64,000 bases of DNA from Janthinobacterium violaceinigrum (GCF_009208555.1 NZ_WFLI01000016.1:1-64000), one strand, 5' to 3'; shown: positions 9,008-17,690, counted from the first letter of the stretch. The notes: a model not told the origin generated them from the letters alone. Translations and numbers: made by a program.

Positions 9008-9052
9008 ATGACCCACATGATAACCACTAAGACAGATCAAACTGTGCGCCAT
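8792..9052 (-). CDS. Possible small hypothetical protein in the fliE-fliM gap
   Basis: An 86-codon frame on the minus strand from an ATG at 9052. The part lying outside fliM reads as a plausible protein (for example KLYGSPEIKYSIILTLPTG and QYSLSQSSLYFIVAPR), with balanced composition unlike the Arg/Ala/His-rich shadow frames of this window. Its first 15 codons overlap the start of fliM. No ribosome site is evident. It may be a real small gene, the eroded end of a lost gene such as a former regulator, or chance. I do not recognise it. Confidence 0.2.
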   Translation of the reverse strand: MAHSLICLSGYHVGHVVLRWQNKLYGSPEIKYSIILTLPTGPQANDCASYRMLDDYGAEQYMKMLNIAMYQYSLSQSSLYFIVAPR

Positions 9053-9889
9053 CAAGTCCTCGATTCCTGTCTGCTTGGACGTCCTGTCCATTTGCTGCAT
9101 GTATTCGGCGCCCAGCTGCGCGACGACCTGGCCGTGGCCCTGCGCCAGCCGATGAGCCGTCGCTATTGGGGCAATTTCCAGATCGACGCCGTGACCTTGT
9201 CGCGCGTGGAAGACGAGGACAGCGTGAACCGCTGGCTGAGTTTTTCCACGCCGGCCAGCCAGCTGGGCTTTACCCTCGAACGCCAGATACTCTTGAGCGT
9301 GCTGAACTATCGCTATGGTAGTGCCGGCGCCAAGGGCGCGCTGCCCGATCCCGCGCAGGTCCGCGTGACGGCCACGGAGGAGCGCCTCGCTGTGGTGCTG
9401 GGACAACAGTTGGTCAGCAGTTTGTTCGCCCGCGTCCACAAGAACCTGCAAACCCTGGGCAAGAGCAGCGACATCGACACCAGTGCCGAAGTCGCCGTGC
9501 AGTCCGGCGTGCACCCGGCACGCGGCAGCTGGATCGTCACCGTGGCGCTCAGCGACGTGGAAGCGGGGCAGAGCGGCCACTTCTGGTTCTCGCTCGACAA
9601 GCGCCTGATGGCCGACGTACTGCGCGGCTTGCTGCCCGAGCGCGCGCAGGCGAAGAAGGCGCTGCGCAGCGTGCGTCCGCTCGCTTCGCGCTTGCAAGTG
9701 ACCCTGGAAGGCCGTCTCGTCAGCAAACAGGTGCAACTGGGCGCCTTGTTCGACTTGCGCGTGGGCGACGTGATTCCCGTCAGCCTGAGCCGCACCGACG
9801 TGATGCTCGACGATTCCCGTTTATTTACAGCTGCTGTTTCCGAACACAAGGGCAAGCTCTGTTTAACCTCATTTGAAGATGTCGAATAA
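9008..9889 (+). CDS. fliM: Flagellar motor switch protein FliM (short, lateral-type)
   Basis: A 293-residue protein with the FliM middle domain and a C-terminal SpoA domain (QVQLGALFDLRVGDVIPVSL). FliM forms the C-ring and sets rotation direction. It is shorter than the usual roughly 330 residues and has no LSQDEIDALL-like CheY-binding segment in its first 40 residues, reading instead MITTKTDQTVRHQVLDSCLL. An alternative start is the ATG at 9017. First gene of fliMNPQR-flhBA. It overlaps fliN by 17 bp. Confidence 0.88.
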   Translation: MTHMITTKTDQTVRHQVLDSCLLGRPVHLLHVFGAQLRDDLAVALRQPMSRRYWGNFQIDAVTLSRVEDEDSVNRWLSFSTPASQLGFTLERQILLSVLNYRYGSAGAKGALPDPAQVRVTATEERLAVVLGQQLVSSLFARVHKNLQTLGKSSDIDTSAEVAVQSGVHPARGSWIVTVALSDVEAGQSGHFWFSLDKRLMADVLRGLLPERAQAKKALRSVRPLASRLQVTLEGRLVSKQVQLGALFDLRVGDVIPVSLSRTDVMLDDSRLFTAAVSEHKGKLCLTSFEDVE

Positions 9890-10256
9890 TATGAATATGA
9901 CCGATACCAACCAGAGCGAAACCCTGCTGGAAGACCTGGGCGATGACATGATCATCGACCAGGGCGACGTGTCCGACGTGGCCAGCACCCGCGCGCGGCG
10001 CGACATTCCCCAGATGATGCGCAAGATTCCCGTCACCCTGACCCTGGAAGTGGGCTCGGCCCGCATTTCGCTGGAAGAGCTGATGGCCATCGGTCCGGAA
10101 AGCGTGATCGAACTGGACATGCTGGCCGGCGAACCGCTGGTGATCAAGGTCAATGGCACGCCGATCGGCCGTGCCGAAGTGGTGGTGGCCGGCGAGAACT
10201 ATGGCCTGAAAGTCATCGACCTCGACGGCCTCAATCTCGACCTGATGACAGCATGA
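9873..10256 (+). CDS. fliN: Flagellar motor switch protein FliN
   Basis: A 127-residue protein: a short acidic N-terminal region, then a SpoA domain (IPVTLTLEVGSARISLEELMAIG, ending GLKVIDLDGL). FliN forms the lower C-ring with FliM and docks FliH at the export gate. The true start may be one of the internal Met codons (9879 or 9888). The stop overlaps the fliP start as ATGA. Confidence 0.95.
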   Translation: MKMSNNMNMTDTNQSETLLEDLGDDMIIDQGDVSDVASTRARRDIPQMMRKIPVTLTLEVGSARISLEELMAIGPESVIELDMLAGEPLVIKVNGTPIGRAEVVVAGENYGLKVIDLDGLNLDLMTA

Positions 10257-11023
10257 AGCTGGCGGTACCCGGTTTGAGCCGGCGCCGCGGCGCGCTGGCT
10301 GCCGCGCTGGCTGTTCCCGTTCTGATGCTGTGCTGCAGCGCCGCCGGGGCGCAGGATTTGCTGTCCGGCGTGGTGCCGGGCGCAAAGACCGACCTGTCGG
10401 TGAAGATGCAGATCCTCGTCGTCATGACCCTGCTCGGGCTGCTGCCCGTGATGGTCATGATGATGACCAGCTTTACCCGTTTCGTCATCGTGCTGTCCCT
10501 GCTGCGCCAGGCCCTGGGCCTGCAGCAGGGTTTGCCCAACCGTATCGTCACGGGCATCGCCCTGATCCTCACCTTGCTGGTCATGCGTCCCATCGGCGAC
10601 CAGGTCTGGAAGGAAGCATTCGTGCCCTACGACCGCGACCAGATCGGCATGCAGGAAGCGCTGAAGATTGCCGAAGTGCCGATTTCGCGCTTCATGCTGG
10701 CGCAGACGAGCAAGGCGGCGCTGGCGCAGATCGCGCACCTGGCCGGCGAGCCGTCGACCATGCGCCCGCAGGACCACAGCTTCACGGTCAAGCTGGCCGC
10801 ATTCGTGCTGTCCGAACTCAAGACGGCGTTCCAGATCGGCTGCATGCTGTTCATCCCGTTCCTCATCATCGATCTGGTGGTGGCGTCCGTGCTGATGGCC
10901 ATGGGCATGATGATGCTGTCGCCGCTGGTGATCTCGCTGCCGTTCAAGCTGCTGCTGTTCGTGCTCGTCGACGGCTGGACCCTGACCGTCAACACCCTCG
11001 TTACCAGCATACAGGGCTACTGA
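10253..11023 (+). CDS. fliP: Flagellar export gate protein FliP
   Basis: A 256-residue inner-membrane protein with an N-terminal signal peptide (cleavage near AAGAQ, residue about 34) and the family block MMMTSFTRFVIVLSLLRQALG. Later membrane helices come near IGCMLFIPFLIIDLVVASVL. FliP, FliQ and FliR build the export channel. There is no fliO between fliN and fliP, although primary systems usually have it. fliQ starts 3 bp later. Confidence 0.97.
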   Translation: MKLAVPGLSRRRGALAAALAVPVLMLCCSAAGAQDLLSGVVPGAKTDLSVKMQILVVMTLLGLLPVMVMMMTSFTRFVIVLSLLRQALGLQQGLPNRIVTGIALILTLLVMRPIGDQVWKEAFVPYDRDQIGMQEALKIAEVPISRFMLAQTSKAALAQIAHLAGEPSTMRPQDHSFTVKLAAFVLSELKTAFQIGCMLFIPFLIIDLVVASVLMAMGMMMLSPLVISLPFKLLLFVLVDGWTLTVNTLVTSIQGY

Positions 11024-11026
11024 TCC

Positions 11027-11299
11027 ATGTTTACCCCTGAAGTCGCCGTCGACCTGATCATCGAAGCGCTGCATGTCGTCATGCTGCTGGTGGTGATCCT
11101 GGTCGTGCCGGGTTTGCTCATGGGCCTGCTGGTCGCGCTGGTGCAGGCGGCCACCTCGATCAATGAACAGACCATGAGTTTCCTGCCGCGCCTGCTGGTC
11201 ACCCTGCTGGCCCTGATCCTGGCCGGACGCTGGATGGCCGGTTACCTGATGGATTATTGCGTGTCCATTTTTCAGCGCGCCGCCACCCTGGTCGGATAG
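11027..11299 (+). CDS. fliQ: Flagellar export gate protein FliQ
   Basis: A 90-residue protein with two membrane helices (VVMLLVVILVVPGLLMGLLVALVQAATSI is split by a polar turn from LLVTLLALILAGRW), the standard size and pattern of FliQ. Start 3 bp after fliP. fliR begins 11 bp after its stop. Confidence 0.96.
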   Translation: MFTPEVAVDLIIEALHVVMLLVVILVVPGLLMGLLVALVQAATSINEQTMSFLPRLLVTLLALILAGRWMAGYLMDYCVSIFQRAATLVG

Positions 11300-11310
11300 C
11301 GCCGCGCGCC

Positions 11311-12108
11311 ATGGATCAGATTTTCAATCAGGTGCTGCCGTTTCTGCTGGCCGTGTGGTGGCCGTTCTGCCGCATCCTGGCCATGCTCAGCGCCTCGCCC
11401 GTGATCGGCGACGCCATGGTGCCCGTCCCCGTGCGGGTGCTGCTGTCGCTGGTGCTGGCGATCCTGATGCTGCCCGTGATGCAGGCGTCGGGCATCTCGC
11501 AGGACTTGCTTAAGATCGATCCGTTTTCCCTGCACGCCCTCGTGGCCACCCTGGAGCAGGCCATCATCGGCTTCGTCCTCGGCCTGGCCTTCCACTTCGC
11601 CATGTCCGTCATGTCGGTGCTCGGCTACCTCGTGTCGAGCCAGGTGGGCTTTTCCATGGCCGTCATGAACGATCCGCTCAACGGCACGTCGTCGGACGTG
11701 ATCACGGGCTTGCTCACCATCATGTGCATGATCGTGTTTTTCGCCATCGACGGCCACCTCGTGCTGACGGGCGTGATCGGCGCCAGTTTCACGGCCTGGC
11801 CCGTGGGGCAGGGCTACGGGCCGATGCTGCTGCAGACGGTGGCGTATAACGTGGCGTGGATCTTCGCCGCCGCCATGCTGCTGGCCTTGCCCATCGTCTT
11901 TTCCACCATGGTGGTGCAGCTGGGCTTTGGCTTCCTGAACCGCGTGGCGCCGTCGCTGAACCTGTTTTCGCTGGGCTTTTCCATGATCACCATGTTCGGC
12001 CTGCTGATGCTGATACAGATCGTGCGCTTTATTCCGGAGCACTATGTCGCCATGACCAACCGCGTGCTCGACATGATCGCCGAACAGATGCGGGTGGCCC
12101 ATGGATAG
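11311..12108 (+). CDS. fliR: Flagellar export gate protein FliR
   Basis: 265 residues from the ATG at 11311 (MDQIFNQ). A longer in-frame extension back to 11257 lies inside fliQ and is unlikely. Several membrane helices and the conserved VSSQVGFSMAVMNDP-type stretch identify FliR, the third component of the FliPQR channel. It ends MRVAHG at a TAG where the sequence GTGGCCCATGG also occurs; the same 11 bp recurs at the flhB start after a 123 bp insertion. Confidence 0.95.
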   Translation: MDQIFNQVLPFLLAVWWPFCRILAMLSASPVIGDAMVPVPVRVLLSLVLAILMLPVMQASGISQDLLKIDPFSLHALVATLEQAIIGFVLGLAFHFAMSVMSVLGYLVSSQVGFSMAVMNDPLNGTSSDVITGLLTIMCMIVFFAIDGHLVLTGVIGASFTAWPVGQGYGPMLLQTVAYNVAWIFAAAMLLALPIVFSTMVVQLGFGFLNRVAPSLNLFSLGFSMITMFGLLMLIQIVRFIPEHYVAMTNRVLDMIAEQMRVAHG

Positions 12109-12231
12109 CGCACGTGCCAACAAGCTACTGCGCAGTCCACTTCCGGGCATCCGTTGCTCGCTGTACCTCCGTACAGCTGCGCTACTCAACCCGGCATTGA
12201 ACTTGCTCGCTACGCTGGTAGGACACGTGCG
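12109..12231 (+). repeat. Short structured repeat (family R1, copy D) inserted between fliR and flhB
   Basis: A 123 bp stretch with inverted ends (CGCACGTGCC at 12109-12118, GGACACGTGCG at 12221-12231), flanked by an 11 bp direct repeat GTGGCCCATGG at 12094-12104 and 12239-12249. All other junctions in this operon are 11 bp or less, or overlap. Inside is a CTGTAC-CTCC-GTACAG hairpin in the same context as the CCGTAC-GTACGG hairpin of R1 copy B. It looks like a small non-coding mobile or REP-like element. Confidence 0.6.
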
Positions 12232-12245
12232 GAAAGGTGTGGCCC

Positions 12246-13385
12246 ATGGCCGATAGCAGCACGGGCGACAAGACAGAAAAGGCTTCAGCGCAGAAGCTGA
12301 AGAAGTCGCGCCAGGAAGGGCAGGTGGTGCGTTCGCGCGACCTGTCGACGGCGCTGGGCATCCTGATCAGCATGAAGGTCTTCATCTACCTGCTGCCCGG
12401 CTATCTGGTGAGCTTCCGCGAGCTGTTCGCCATGGCCTTCATGCCGCTCGACAGCAAGGGCGCGCTGGAAAATGCCATGTCGATGGCGTTTACCACGTCC
12501 GTGGGCTTGCTGATCAAGATGATCGTGCCCCTGTTCTGCGTGCCCCTGTTCGTGGTGCTCGGCTCATTGATTCCCGGCGGCTGGGTCATCAGCACGAAGA
12601 ACTGGATGCCGAAGATGGAACGCCTGAGCCCGGCCAAGAACCTGGGCCGCTTGTTTGCGCCCAAGCATGCTTTTGAATTCGGCCTGTCGATTGCCAAGGC
12701 CGTCGTGCTGGGCATGGTGCTCGTGCACGTGAGCCGTTCCAGCCTGACGCAGTACGTGGACCTGCAGCACCGTCCCCTGCAGCAAGCCATGCTCGACGGT
12801 TCGGCGCTGATGCTCGACGGCCTGATGGCGCTGATTTCCGTCTTCGTGCTGTTTGCCATCATCGACGTGCCGGCGCAGGCGTTCTTCTTTGCCCGCAACC
12901 AGCGCATGAGCAAGCAGGATGTCAAGGAAGAGCACAAGAGCAGCGAAGGCCGCCCCGAAGTGCGCCAGCGCATCCGCCAACTGCAGCAGCAGATCGGCCG
13001 GCGCAGCGTGCGCAAGACCGTGCCCGACGCCGACGTGGTGATCGTCAACCCCGAGCATTACGCCGTTGCATTGAAGTATGACCAGGACCGCGCCGAGGCG
13101 CCGTTTGTCGTTGCCAAGGGCGTCGACGAGATGGCGCTGTATATCCGGCAAGTGGCGAAGGAACACAATATCGAGACGCTGGAGTTGCCGCCGCTGGCGC
13201 GCGCCATCTACAACACCAGCCAGGTGCAGCAGCAGATCCCCGTGCAGCTGTACCAGGCCGTGTCGCAGGTGCTCAACTACATCCTGCAGCTGAAAGCATT
13301 CCGTACTGGGCAGCGTGCCGCCCAGCCCCCATTTCCCACCGAGGTGGTCGTGCCATCTTATTTGAGCGAGGTAGTACCTTCATGA
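12246..13385 (+). CDS. flhB: Flagellar export switch protein FlhB
   Basis: 379 residues from the ATG at 12246 (MADSSTGDKTEKAS, the usual FlhB start). Four membrane helices are followed by the cytoplasmic domain. The autocleavage site reads NPEH (residues 268-271, bases 13047-13058) rather than the common NPTH; the N-P bond that is cut is preserved. FlhB switches export specificity with FliK. Its stop overlaps flhA (ATGA). Confidence 0.97.
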   Translation: MADSSTGDKTEKASAQKLKKSRQEGQVVRSRDLSTALGILISMKVFIYLLPGYLVSFRELFAMAFMPLDSKGALENAMSMAFTTSVGLLIKMIVPLFCVPLFVVLGSLIPGGWVISTKNWMPKMERLSPAKNLGRLFAPKHAFEFGLSIAKAVVLGMVLVHVSRSSLTQYVDLQHRPLQQAMLDGSALMLDGLMALISVFVLFAIIDVPAQAFFFARNQRMSKQDVKEEHKSSEGRPEVRQRIRQLQQQIGRRSVRKTVPDADVVIVNPEHYAVALKYDQDRAEAPFVVAKGVDEMALYIRQVAKEHNIETLELPPLARAIYNTSQVQQQIPVQLYQAVSQVLNYILQLKAFRTGQRAAQPPFPTEVVVPSYLSEVVPS

Positions 13386-15469
13386 ATTTCCTGAACCGGT
13401 TGGTTGCCGAAATGCGCCGCCACAAGTTCGCCACGCCGCTGTTCCTGCTGGTGATCCTGGCGATGATCATCCTGCCGCTGCCGCCCGTGCTGCTCGATAT
13501 CTTGTTCACATTCAATATCGTGCTGGCACTGATCGTCATCCTGGTCAGCGTCTCGGCCAAGCGGCCGCTCGATTTCTCCGTCTTCCCGACGGTGATCCTG
13601 GCCACGACCATGCTGAGGCTGACCCTCAACGTGGCGTCCACGCGCGTGGTATTGCTGCACGGTCATACGGGGGCGGATGCGGCCGGTAAGGTGATCGAGG
13701 CCTTCGGTAACGTGGTAATCGGCGGTAACTTTGTCGTCGGTATCGTGGTCTTCGTGATCTTGATGATCATCAACTTCGCCGTCGTCACCAAGGGTGCGGA
13801 GCGCATCTCGGAAGTGTCGGCGCGCTTTACGCTGGATGCCTTGCCGGGCAAGCAGATGGCCATCGACGCCGACCTGAACGCCGGCCTGATCAACCAGGAA
13901 AAAGCCCAGATCCGCCGCAAGGACGTGGCTGCCGAAGCGGATTTCTACGGCGCCATGGACGGCGCGTCGAAGTTCGTGCGCGGCGACGCCGTCGCCAGTA
14001 TCCTGATCCTGATCATCAATATGGTGGGCGGCGTGGCCATCGGCTCGCTGATGCACGACCTGTCGTTCGGCGACGCTTTCCGCCAGTACGCACTGCTGAC
14101 CATCGGCGATGGCCTGGTCGCGCAAATTCCGGCGCTGCTGCTGTCGGCCGCGGCCGCCATCCTGGTCACCCGCATCAGCGATTCGGGCGACTTCGAACAG
14201 CAGGTGGCGGGCCAGGTGCTGACCTCGCCGACGGTGATCTTCAGCGCGGCCGGCATGATGGTGGCGCTGGCCCTGATCCCGGGCATGCCATGGTTCATGT
14301 TCATGACCTTTGCCGCCGTGCTGGCCTTCGTGGCGTGGCGCCTGACCAAGCGCGTGAAGGGGCCCGACGCGGCCGGCATGGCGGCCATCGAGGCAGCCTT
14401 GCGCGACGAGCGCCCGGCCGAGCTGGAATGGCAGCAGCTGCCTGCCGTGCAGCCGCTGATGGTGATGCTTGGCTACAAGCTGGTGGGCATGGTCGACAAG
14501 ACGCAAGGCGAGCCGCTGAACAAGCGCGTCAAGGGCGTGCGCCAGAGCCTGTCCGAGTCGATGGGCTTGCTGTTGCCGAACATCGGCGTGCGCGACGACC
14601 TGGCCCTGAAACCGTCGCAGTATGCGATCGTGCTGTCGGGCACCGTGGTGGCGCAGGCGGAAGTGCAGGCCGACCGCCTGATGGCGATCCCGTCGCCAAA
14701 CGTGTATGGCCAGCTCGACGGTATCCCCGGCATCGAACCCGCCTACGGCATGCCCGTCACGTGGATCGAGCCCGGCGAAAAGGCGCATGCGCTGGGCCTG
14801 GGCTACCAGGTCATCGAGGCGCCCAGCGTGATCGCCACGCACTTGTCGAAGATGGTGCGCGAATACCTGCCGGAGCTGTTCCGCCACGAAGACGTTTCCA
14901 ACATGATGGAACGCCTGACGGCCATGTCGCCGAAACTGGCGGGCGCGCTGGACAAGGCGCTCACGCACACGCAGCTGCTGCGCGTGTTCCGCGTCTTGCT
15001 GGCAGAAAACGTGTCCCTGAAAGATATCGTGCCGATCGCCACCACCTTGCTCGACAGTTCGGAGACCACCAAGGACCCGATCCTGCTGGCGGCCGAAGTG
15101 CGCTGCGCGCTGCGGCGCCAGATCGTCAGCGGCCTGTTCGGCCAGAAGATGGAAATGCAGGCATTTAACTTGGGCGGGGAGCTGGAAAACATGCTGCTCG
15201 GTTCGCTGAACCAGGCGCGCCAGTCGGGCAAGATCACCCTGGATAACTACCCGATCGACCCGCACCTGCTGTCGCAGCTGCAGGTGAACATGCCGGTGGC
15301 GCGCGAGCAGATGAAGCAGCAGGCCACGCCGCCGCTGCTGCTGGTGCTGCCGCAGATCCGTCCGCTGCTGGCCCGCTACGCGCGCCTGTTCGCGCCTGGC
15401 CTGCATGTGCTGTCGTATAACGAAATCCCGGAAAACCGCGAAGTGAGCATCATCGGCACGGTGGGCTAA
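13382..15469 (+). CDS. flhA: Flagellar export gate protein FlhA
   Basis: 695 residues: eight membrane helices in the first about 300 residues (FHIPEP family, with the RLTLNVASTRVVLLHGH and QMAIDADLNAGLI blocks), then a large cytoplasmic domain that forms the nonameric docking ring for chaperone-substrate complexes. Full length. Last gene of fliMNPQR-flhBA, followed by a strong terminator. flhF, flhG and fliA, which normally follow flhA in polar systems, are absent. Confidence 0.98.
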   Translation: MNFLNRLVAEMRRHKFATPLFLLVILAMIILPLPPVLLDILFTFNIVLALIVILVSVSAKRPLDFSVFPTVILATTMLRLTLNVASTRVVLLHGHTGADAAGKVIEAFGNVVIGGNFVVGIVVFVILMIINFAVVTKGAERISEVSARFTLDALPGKQMAIDADLNAGLINQEKAQIRRKDVAAEADFYGAMDGASKFVRGDAVASILILIINMVGGVAIGSLMHDLSFGDAFRQYALLTIGDGLVAQIPALLLSAAAAILVTRISDSGDFEQQVAGQVLTSPTVIFSAAGMMVALALIPGMPWFMFMTFAAVLAFVAWRLTKRVKGPDAAGMAAIEAALRDERPAELEWQQLPAVQPLMVMLGYKLVGMVDKTQGEPLNKRVKGVRQSLSESMGLLLPNIGVRDDLALKPSQYAIVLSGTVVAQAEVQADRLMAIPSPNVYGQLDGIPGIEPAYGMPVTWIEPGEKAHALGLGYQVIEAPSVIATHLSKMVREYLPELFRHEDVSNMMERLTAMSPKLAGALDKALTHTQLLRVFRVLLAENVSLKDIVPIATTLLDSSETTKDPILLAAEVRCALRRQIVSGLFGQKMEMQAFNLGGELENMLLGSLNQARQSGKITLDNYPIDPHLLSQLQVNMPVAREQMKQQATPPLLLVLPQIRPLLARYARLFAPGLHVLSYNEIPENREVSIIGTVG

Positions 15470-15471
15470 AC

Positions 15472-15504
15472 AAAAAAAACGGCGCTTAGGGCGCCGTTTT
15501 TTTT
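15472..15504 (+). terminator. Bidirectional intrinsic terminator between flhA and the FliK-like gene
   Basis: An A-run followed by the stem CGGCGC-(TTAGG)-GCGCCG and a run of eight T residues. Symmetrical A/T flanks let it end flhA (plus) and the convergent FliK-like gene (minus). Confidence 0.9.
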
Positions 15505-15538
15505 GCTGCGTCAATTGTGCTGCATTGATTGTGCCGCC

Positions 15539-16636
15539 TCAATCCTGTTCGTCAATCGGCGGCAGCAGATCGTGTTCCTGGCCGTCGGCCAGCAGCAGCA
15601 CGGTGCTGCCTTGCGCCGCGCCTTCCCCGTCGCCATAGTCGTAGCCGAACGGCGCCGCCACTTCCTTCGAGACGATGACGGGCTCTTCTTCGGCTGCGGC
15701 CGGCGGTGCCGCGGGCTCGTCGGGATTGGCCGCCGCTTCCGCCGGCGGCTGCGTCAGCAGCAGCGCCACTTCGGCCATGGCGCGGAACAGGGGCAGCGAC
15801 AGCGTCGCGGCCGCCGCCTGCATCGGATAGTTGCCGTGCACGCGCTGTGCGTGCAGCTGGCGGTTCAGGCGGCAGCGCACCAGGCGCAGGCCCGCGCGCC
15901 GCACGGCGTCGGCGATCTCGGGCAGGGCCTGGCGCAAGTGGTGCAGGGCGCCGTCTTCATCGGCGGCCAGTTCCAGCAGCACGCCATCGCCGGCCGGCTC
16001 CATCTGGATCACCACCCGGCCGATGCCGATGATGATCACTTCGACGCGCAGCGCCACCTTGCCGCGCCGCTTCGGCGCGGCGTCTTCATCTTCGTCGCTG
16101 GCCAGCACGCGCAGCAGCAGGCGTTGGCCGGCCCATCCATACACGGCAAAGCGCCACGCTTCGCTGTCCACCGTCAATGGCGGACGGGGGCCTTCGCGCA
16201 GCAGGGCCGGCTGCTGTTCCGCCATGAACAGGTTGCCCGGCACATGCTGGCCGCGCGCCTGTTCCTGCAGGGCGGCGTACTGTTCGCCATAGGTCTTGAC
16301 CATCACGCGCCACGAGGCGGCCAGCTGCGCCGCGTCGGGCGGCTGCCATATCAGCTGGCGCGTGAAGAACAGCTGATTGACTTGCATGGCGCTGCTGTCG
16401 CGCGGCATGGCGCCGCCCGCACCGTCGGCATTGGGCTTGATGAGCGACGCCAGGCCGTCCTGGCCCTGCTGCAGTTGCGCGGGCAGGGTGCCGGCATCGG
16501 GCGCGGGCGCCATGTAGGGGCCGATGGGCACCAGCGGCTGCACCACGCCCGGCACCATGGGCGTGGCGGGGCTGACGTCGAGGCGCTGGGTAATCAGGGG
16601 AGCCGGATTGCCCGATGAAATACGGTCTATCGCCAT
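15539..16636 (-). CDS. FliK-like flagellar protein (hook-length-control C-terminal domain)
   Basis: 365 residues from the ATG at 16636 (MAIDRISSG). An upstream in-frame Met at 16693 adds 19 residues. Most of the protein is unrecognised, but the segment with GRVVIQMEPAGDGVLLELAA and LRQALPEIADAVRRAGLRL matches the pattern of the FliK C-terminal domain (Flg_hook). The last about 70 residues are acidic and Pro/Ala-rich. It lies 57 bp after the first flagellin on the same strand. It could be the hook ruler of this system, a second FliK, or a paralogue with another role. Confidence 0.55.
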   Translation of the reverse strand: MAIDRISSGNPAPLITQRLDVSPATPMVPGVVQPLVPIGPYMAPAPDAGTLPAQLQQGQDGLASLIKPNADGAGGAMPRDSSAMQVNQLFFTRQLIWQPPDAAQLAASWRVMVKTYGEQYAALQEQARGQHVPGNLFMAEQQPALLREGPRPPLTVDSEAWRFAVYGWAGQRLLLRVLASDEDEDAAPKRRGKVALRVEVIIIGIGRVVIQMEPAGDGVLLELAADEDGALHHLRQALPEIADAVRRAGLRLVRCRLNRQLHAQRVHGNYPMQAAAATLSLPLFRAMAEVALLLTQPPAEAAANPDEPAAPPAAAEEEPVIVSKEVAAPFGYDYGDGEGAAQGSTVLLLADGQEHDLLPPIDEQD

Positions 16637-16693
16637 GCCATTGCTTCCAGGTGGTAAGTATGAATAAGATCCGCCATCGCGCCCGGCCAGCAA

Positions 16694-17569
16694 TTATTGT
16701 AGTAGAGAAAGAATCAGCTTGCTCATGCTCTGGCTTTGCTTGAGCATGGCCGTACTGGCTTGCATCAGCATCTGGGCCGAGGTCATGTTGGCGCTTTCCG
16801 CCGCATAGTCGACATCCATGATGCGGCCGATGGCGGTCTTGGTGTGGGTGATCATGTTGGACAGGTTATTGTAGACATGTCCGAGCCGGTTTGCCGTGGC
16901 GCCCAGCGCCGAGCGCACGCTGCCGACCTTGTCGATGGCCGCCGCCAGTTGGTCGATCATGCCGTTGGCGCTGCCGTTGCTGGCAAATTCGCTGCCCGCC
17001 GTGGCGCCTGGCGCGAAATTGACCGAGATCGCCTGCAGCGCCGCATCCAGGCTGCCCATGTCGCCGGACACGTCAAATTGCATGGTTTCGCTGCCGCTGG
17101 CGCCGATCTGGAACGTCATCGCTTGCGACAGGGTGCCCTTGCCGGCGCTGCCATTGCCCAGCAATAAAGTGCCGCCATAGCGGGTGTTCGTCATCACGTT
17201 GTACAGCTCGGCACCCAGCGCATCATATTCGCCCTGCATGGCGTCGCGGTCTTTCTGGTTCGACGAGGCGTCCGCCGCCTGCGTGGCCAGGTCTTTCATG
17301 CGCACGAGCATGGCGGTGACTTCGCCAAACGCGCCTTCGGCCGTCTGCAGCAGCGAGGTGCTGTTTTGCGTGTTGCGCATGGCCACCGCCATGCCGCTGG
17401 TCTGGGCGCTCAGCCGGGTGGCGATCTGCAGGCCGGCCGCGTCGTCCATGGCCGAGTTGATGCGAAAGCCCGTGGCGAGGCGCGTCATCGACGTCGACAG
17501 CATTTGCTGGGCCCAGCCCATGGCCCGCTGGGCTGACAGTGCGGCAGTATTGGTATGAATGCTCAGCAC
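16694..17569 (-). CDS. Flagellin, divergent third copy
   Basis: 291 residues with the conserved flagellin N-terminus (TGFRINSAMDDAAGLQIATRL) and C-terminus (AQMLMQASTAMLKQSQSMSKLI). The central D2/D3 region is nearly absent, so this is a short flagellin like LafA types. The start appears to be GTG (17569), with CGGAG about 10 bp upstream. It is clearly diverged from the two near-identical copies downstream (for example GWAQQML instead of NTQSKL) although its length is identical. It may be a minor filament component. Confidence 0.9.
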   Translation of the reverse strand: MLSIHTNTAALSAQRAMGWAQQMLSTSMTRLATGFRINSAMDDAAGLQIATRLSAQTSGMAVAMRNTQNSTSLLQTAEGAFGEVTAMLVRMKDLATQAADASSNQKDRDAMQGEYDALGAELYNVMTNTRYGGTLLLGNGSAGKGTLSQAMTFQIGASGSETMQFDVSGDMGSLDAALQAISVNFAPGATAGSEFASNGSANGMIDQLAAAIDKVGSVRSALGATANRLGHVYNNLSNMITHTKTAIGRIMDVDYAAESANMTSAQMLMQASTAMLKQSQSMSKLILSLLQ

Positions 17570-17690
17570 GTGGCGGCTCCGGTAGGCGATTGTTCGGTGT
17601 TCTACCTTGTATAGGCGACTATGCCGGCAACATCGTTAAACGTGATGGCAATTTAGTTAAATATGCCGGGAATGCATGGTTGTACGGGCG

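Noticed and set aside
13358-15514. 718-codon minus-strand frame opposite flhA
   Set aside because: His/Gln/Arg-rich shadow of flhA, without membrane helices or motifs.
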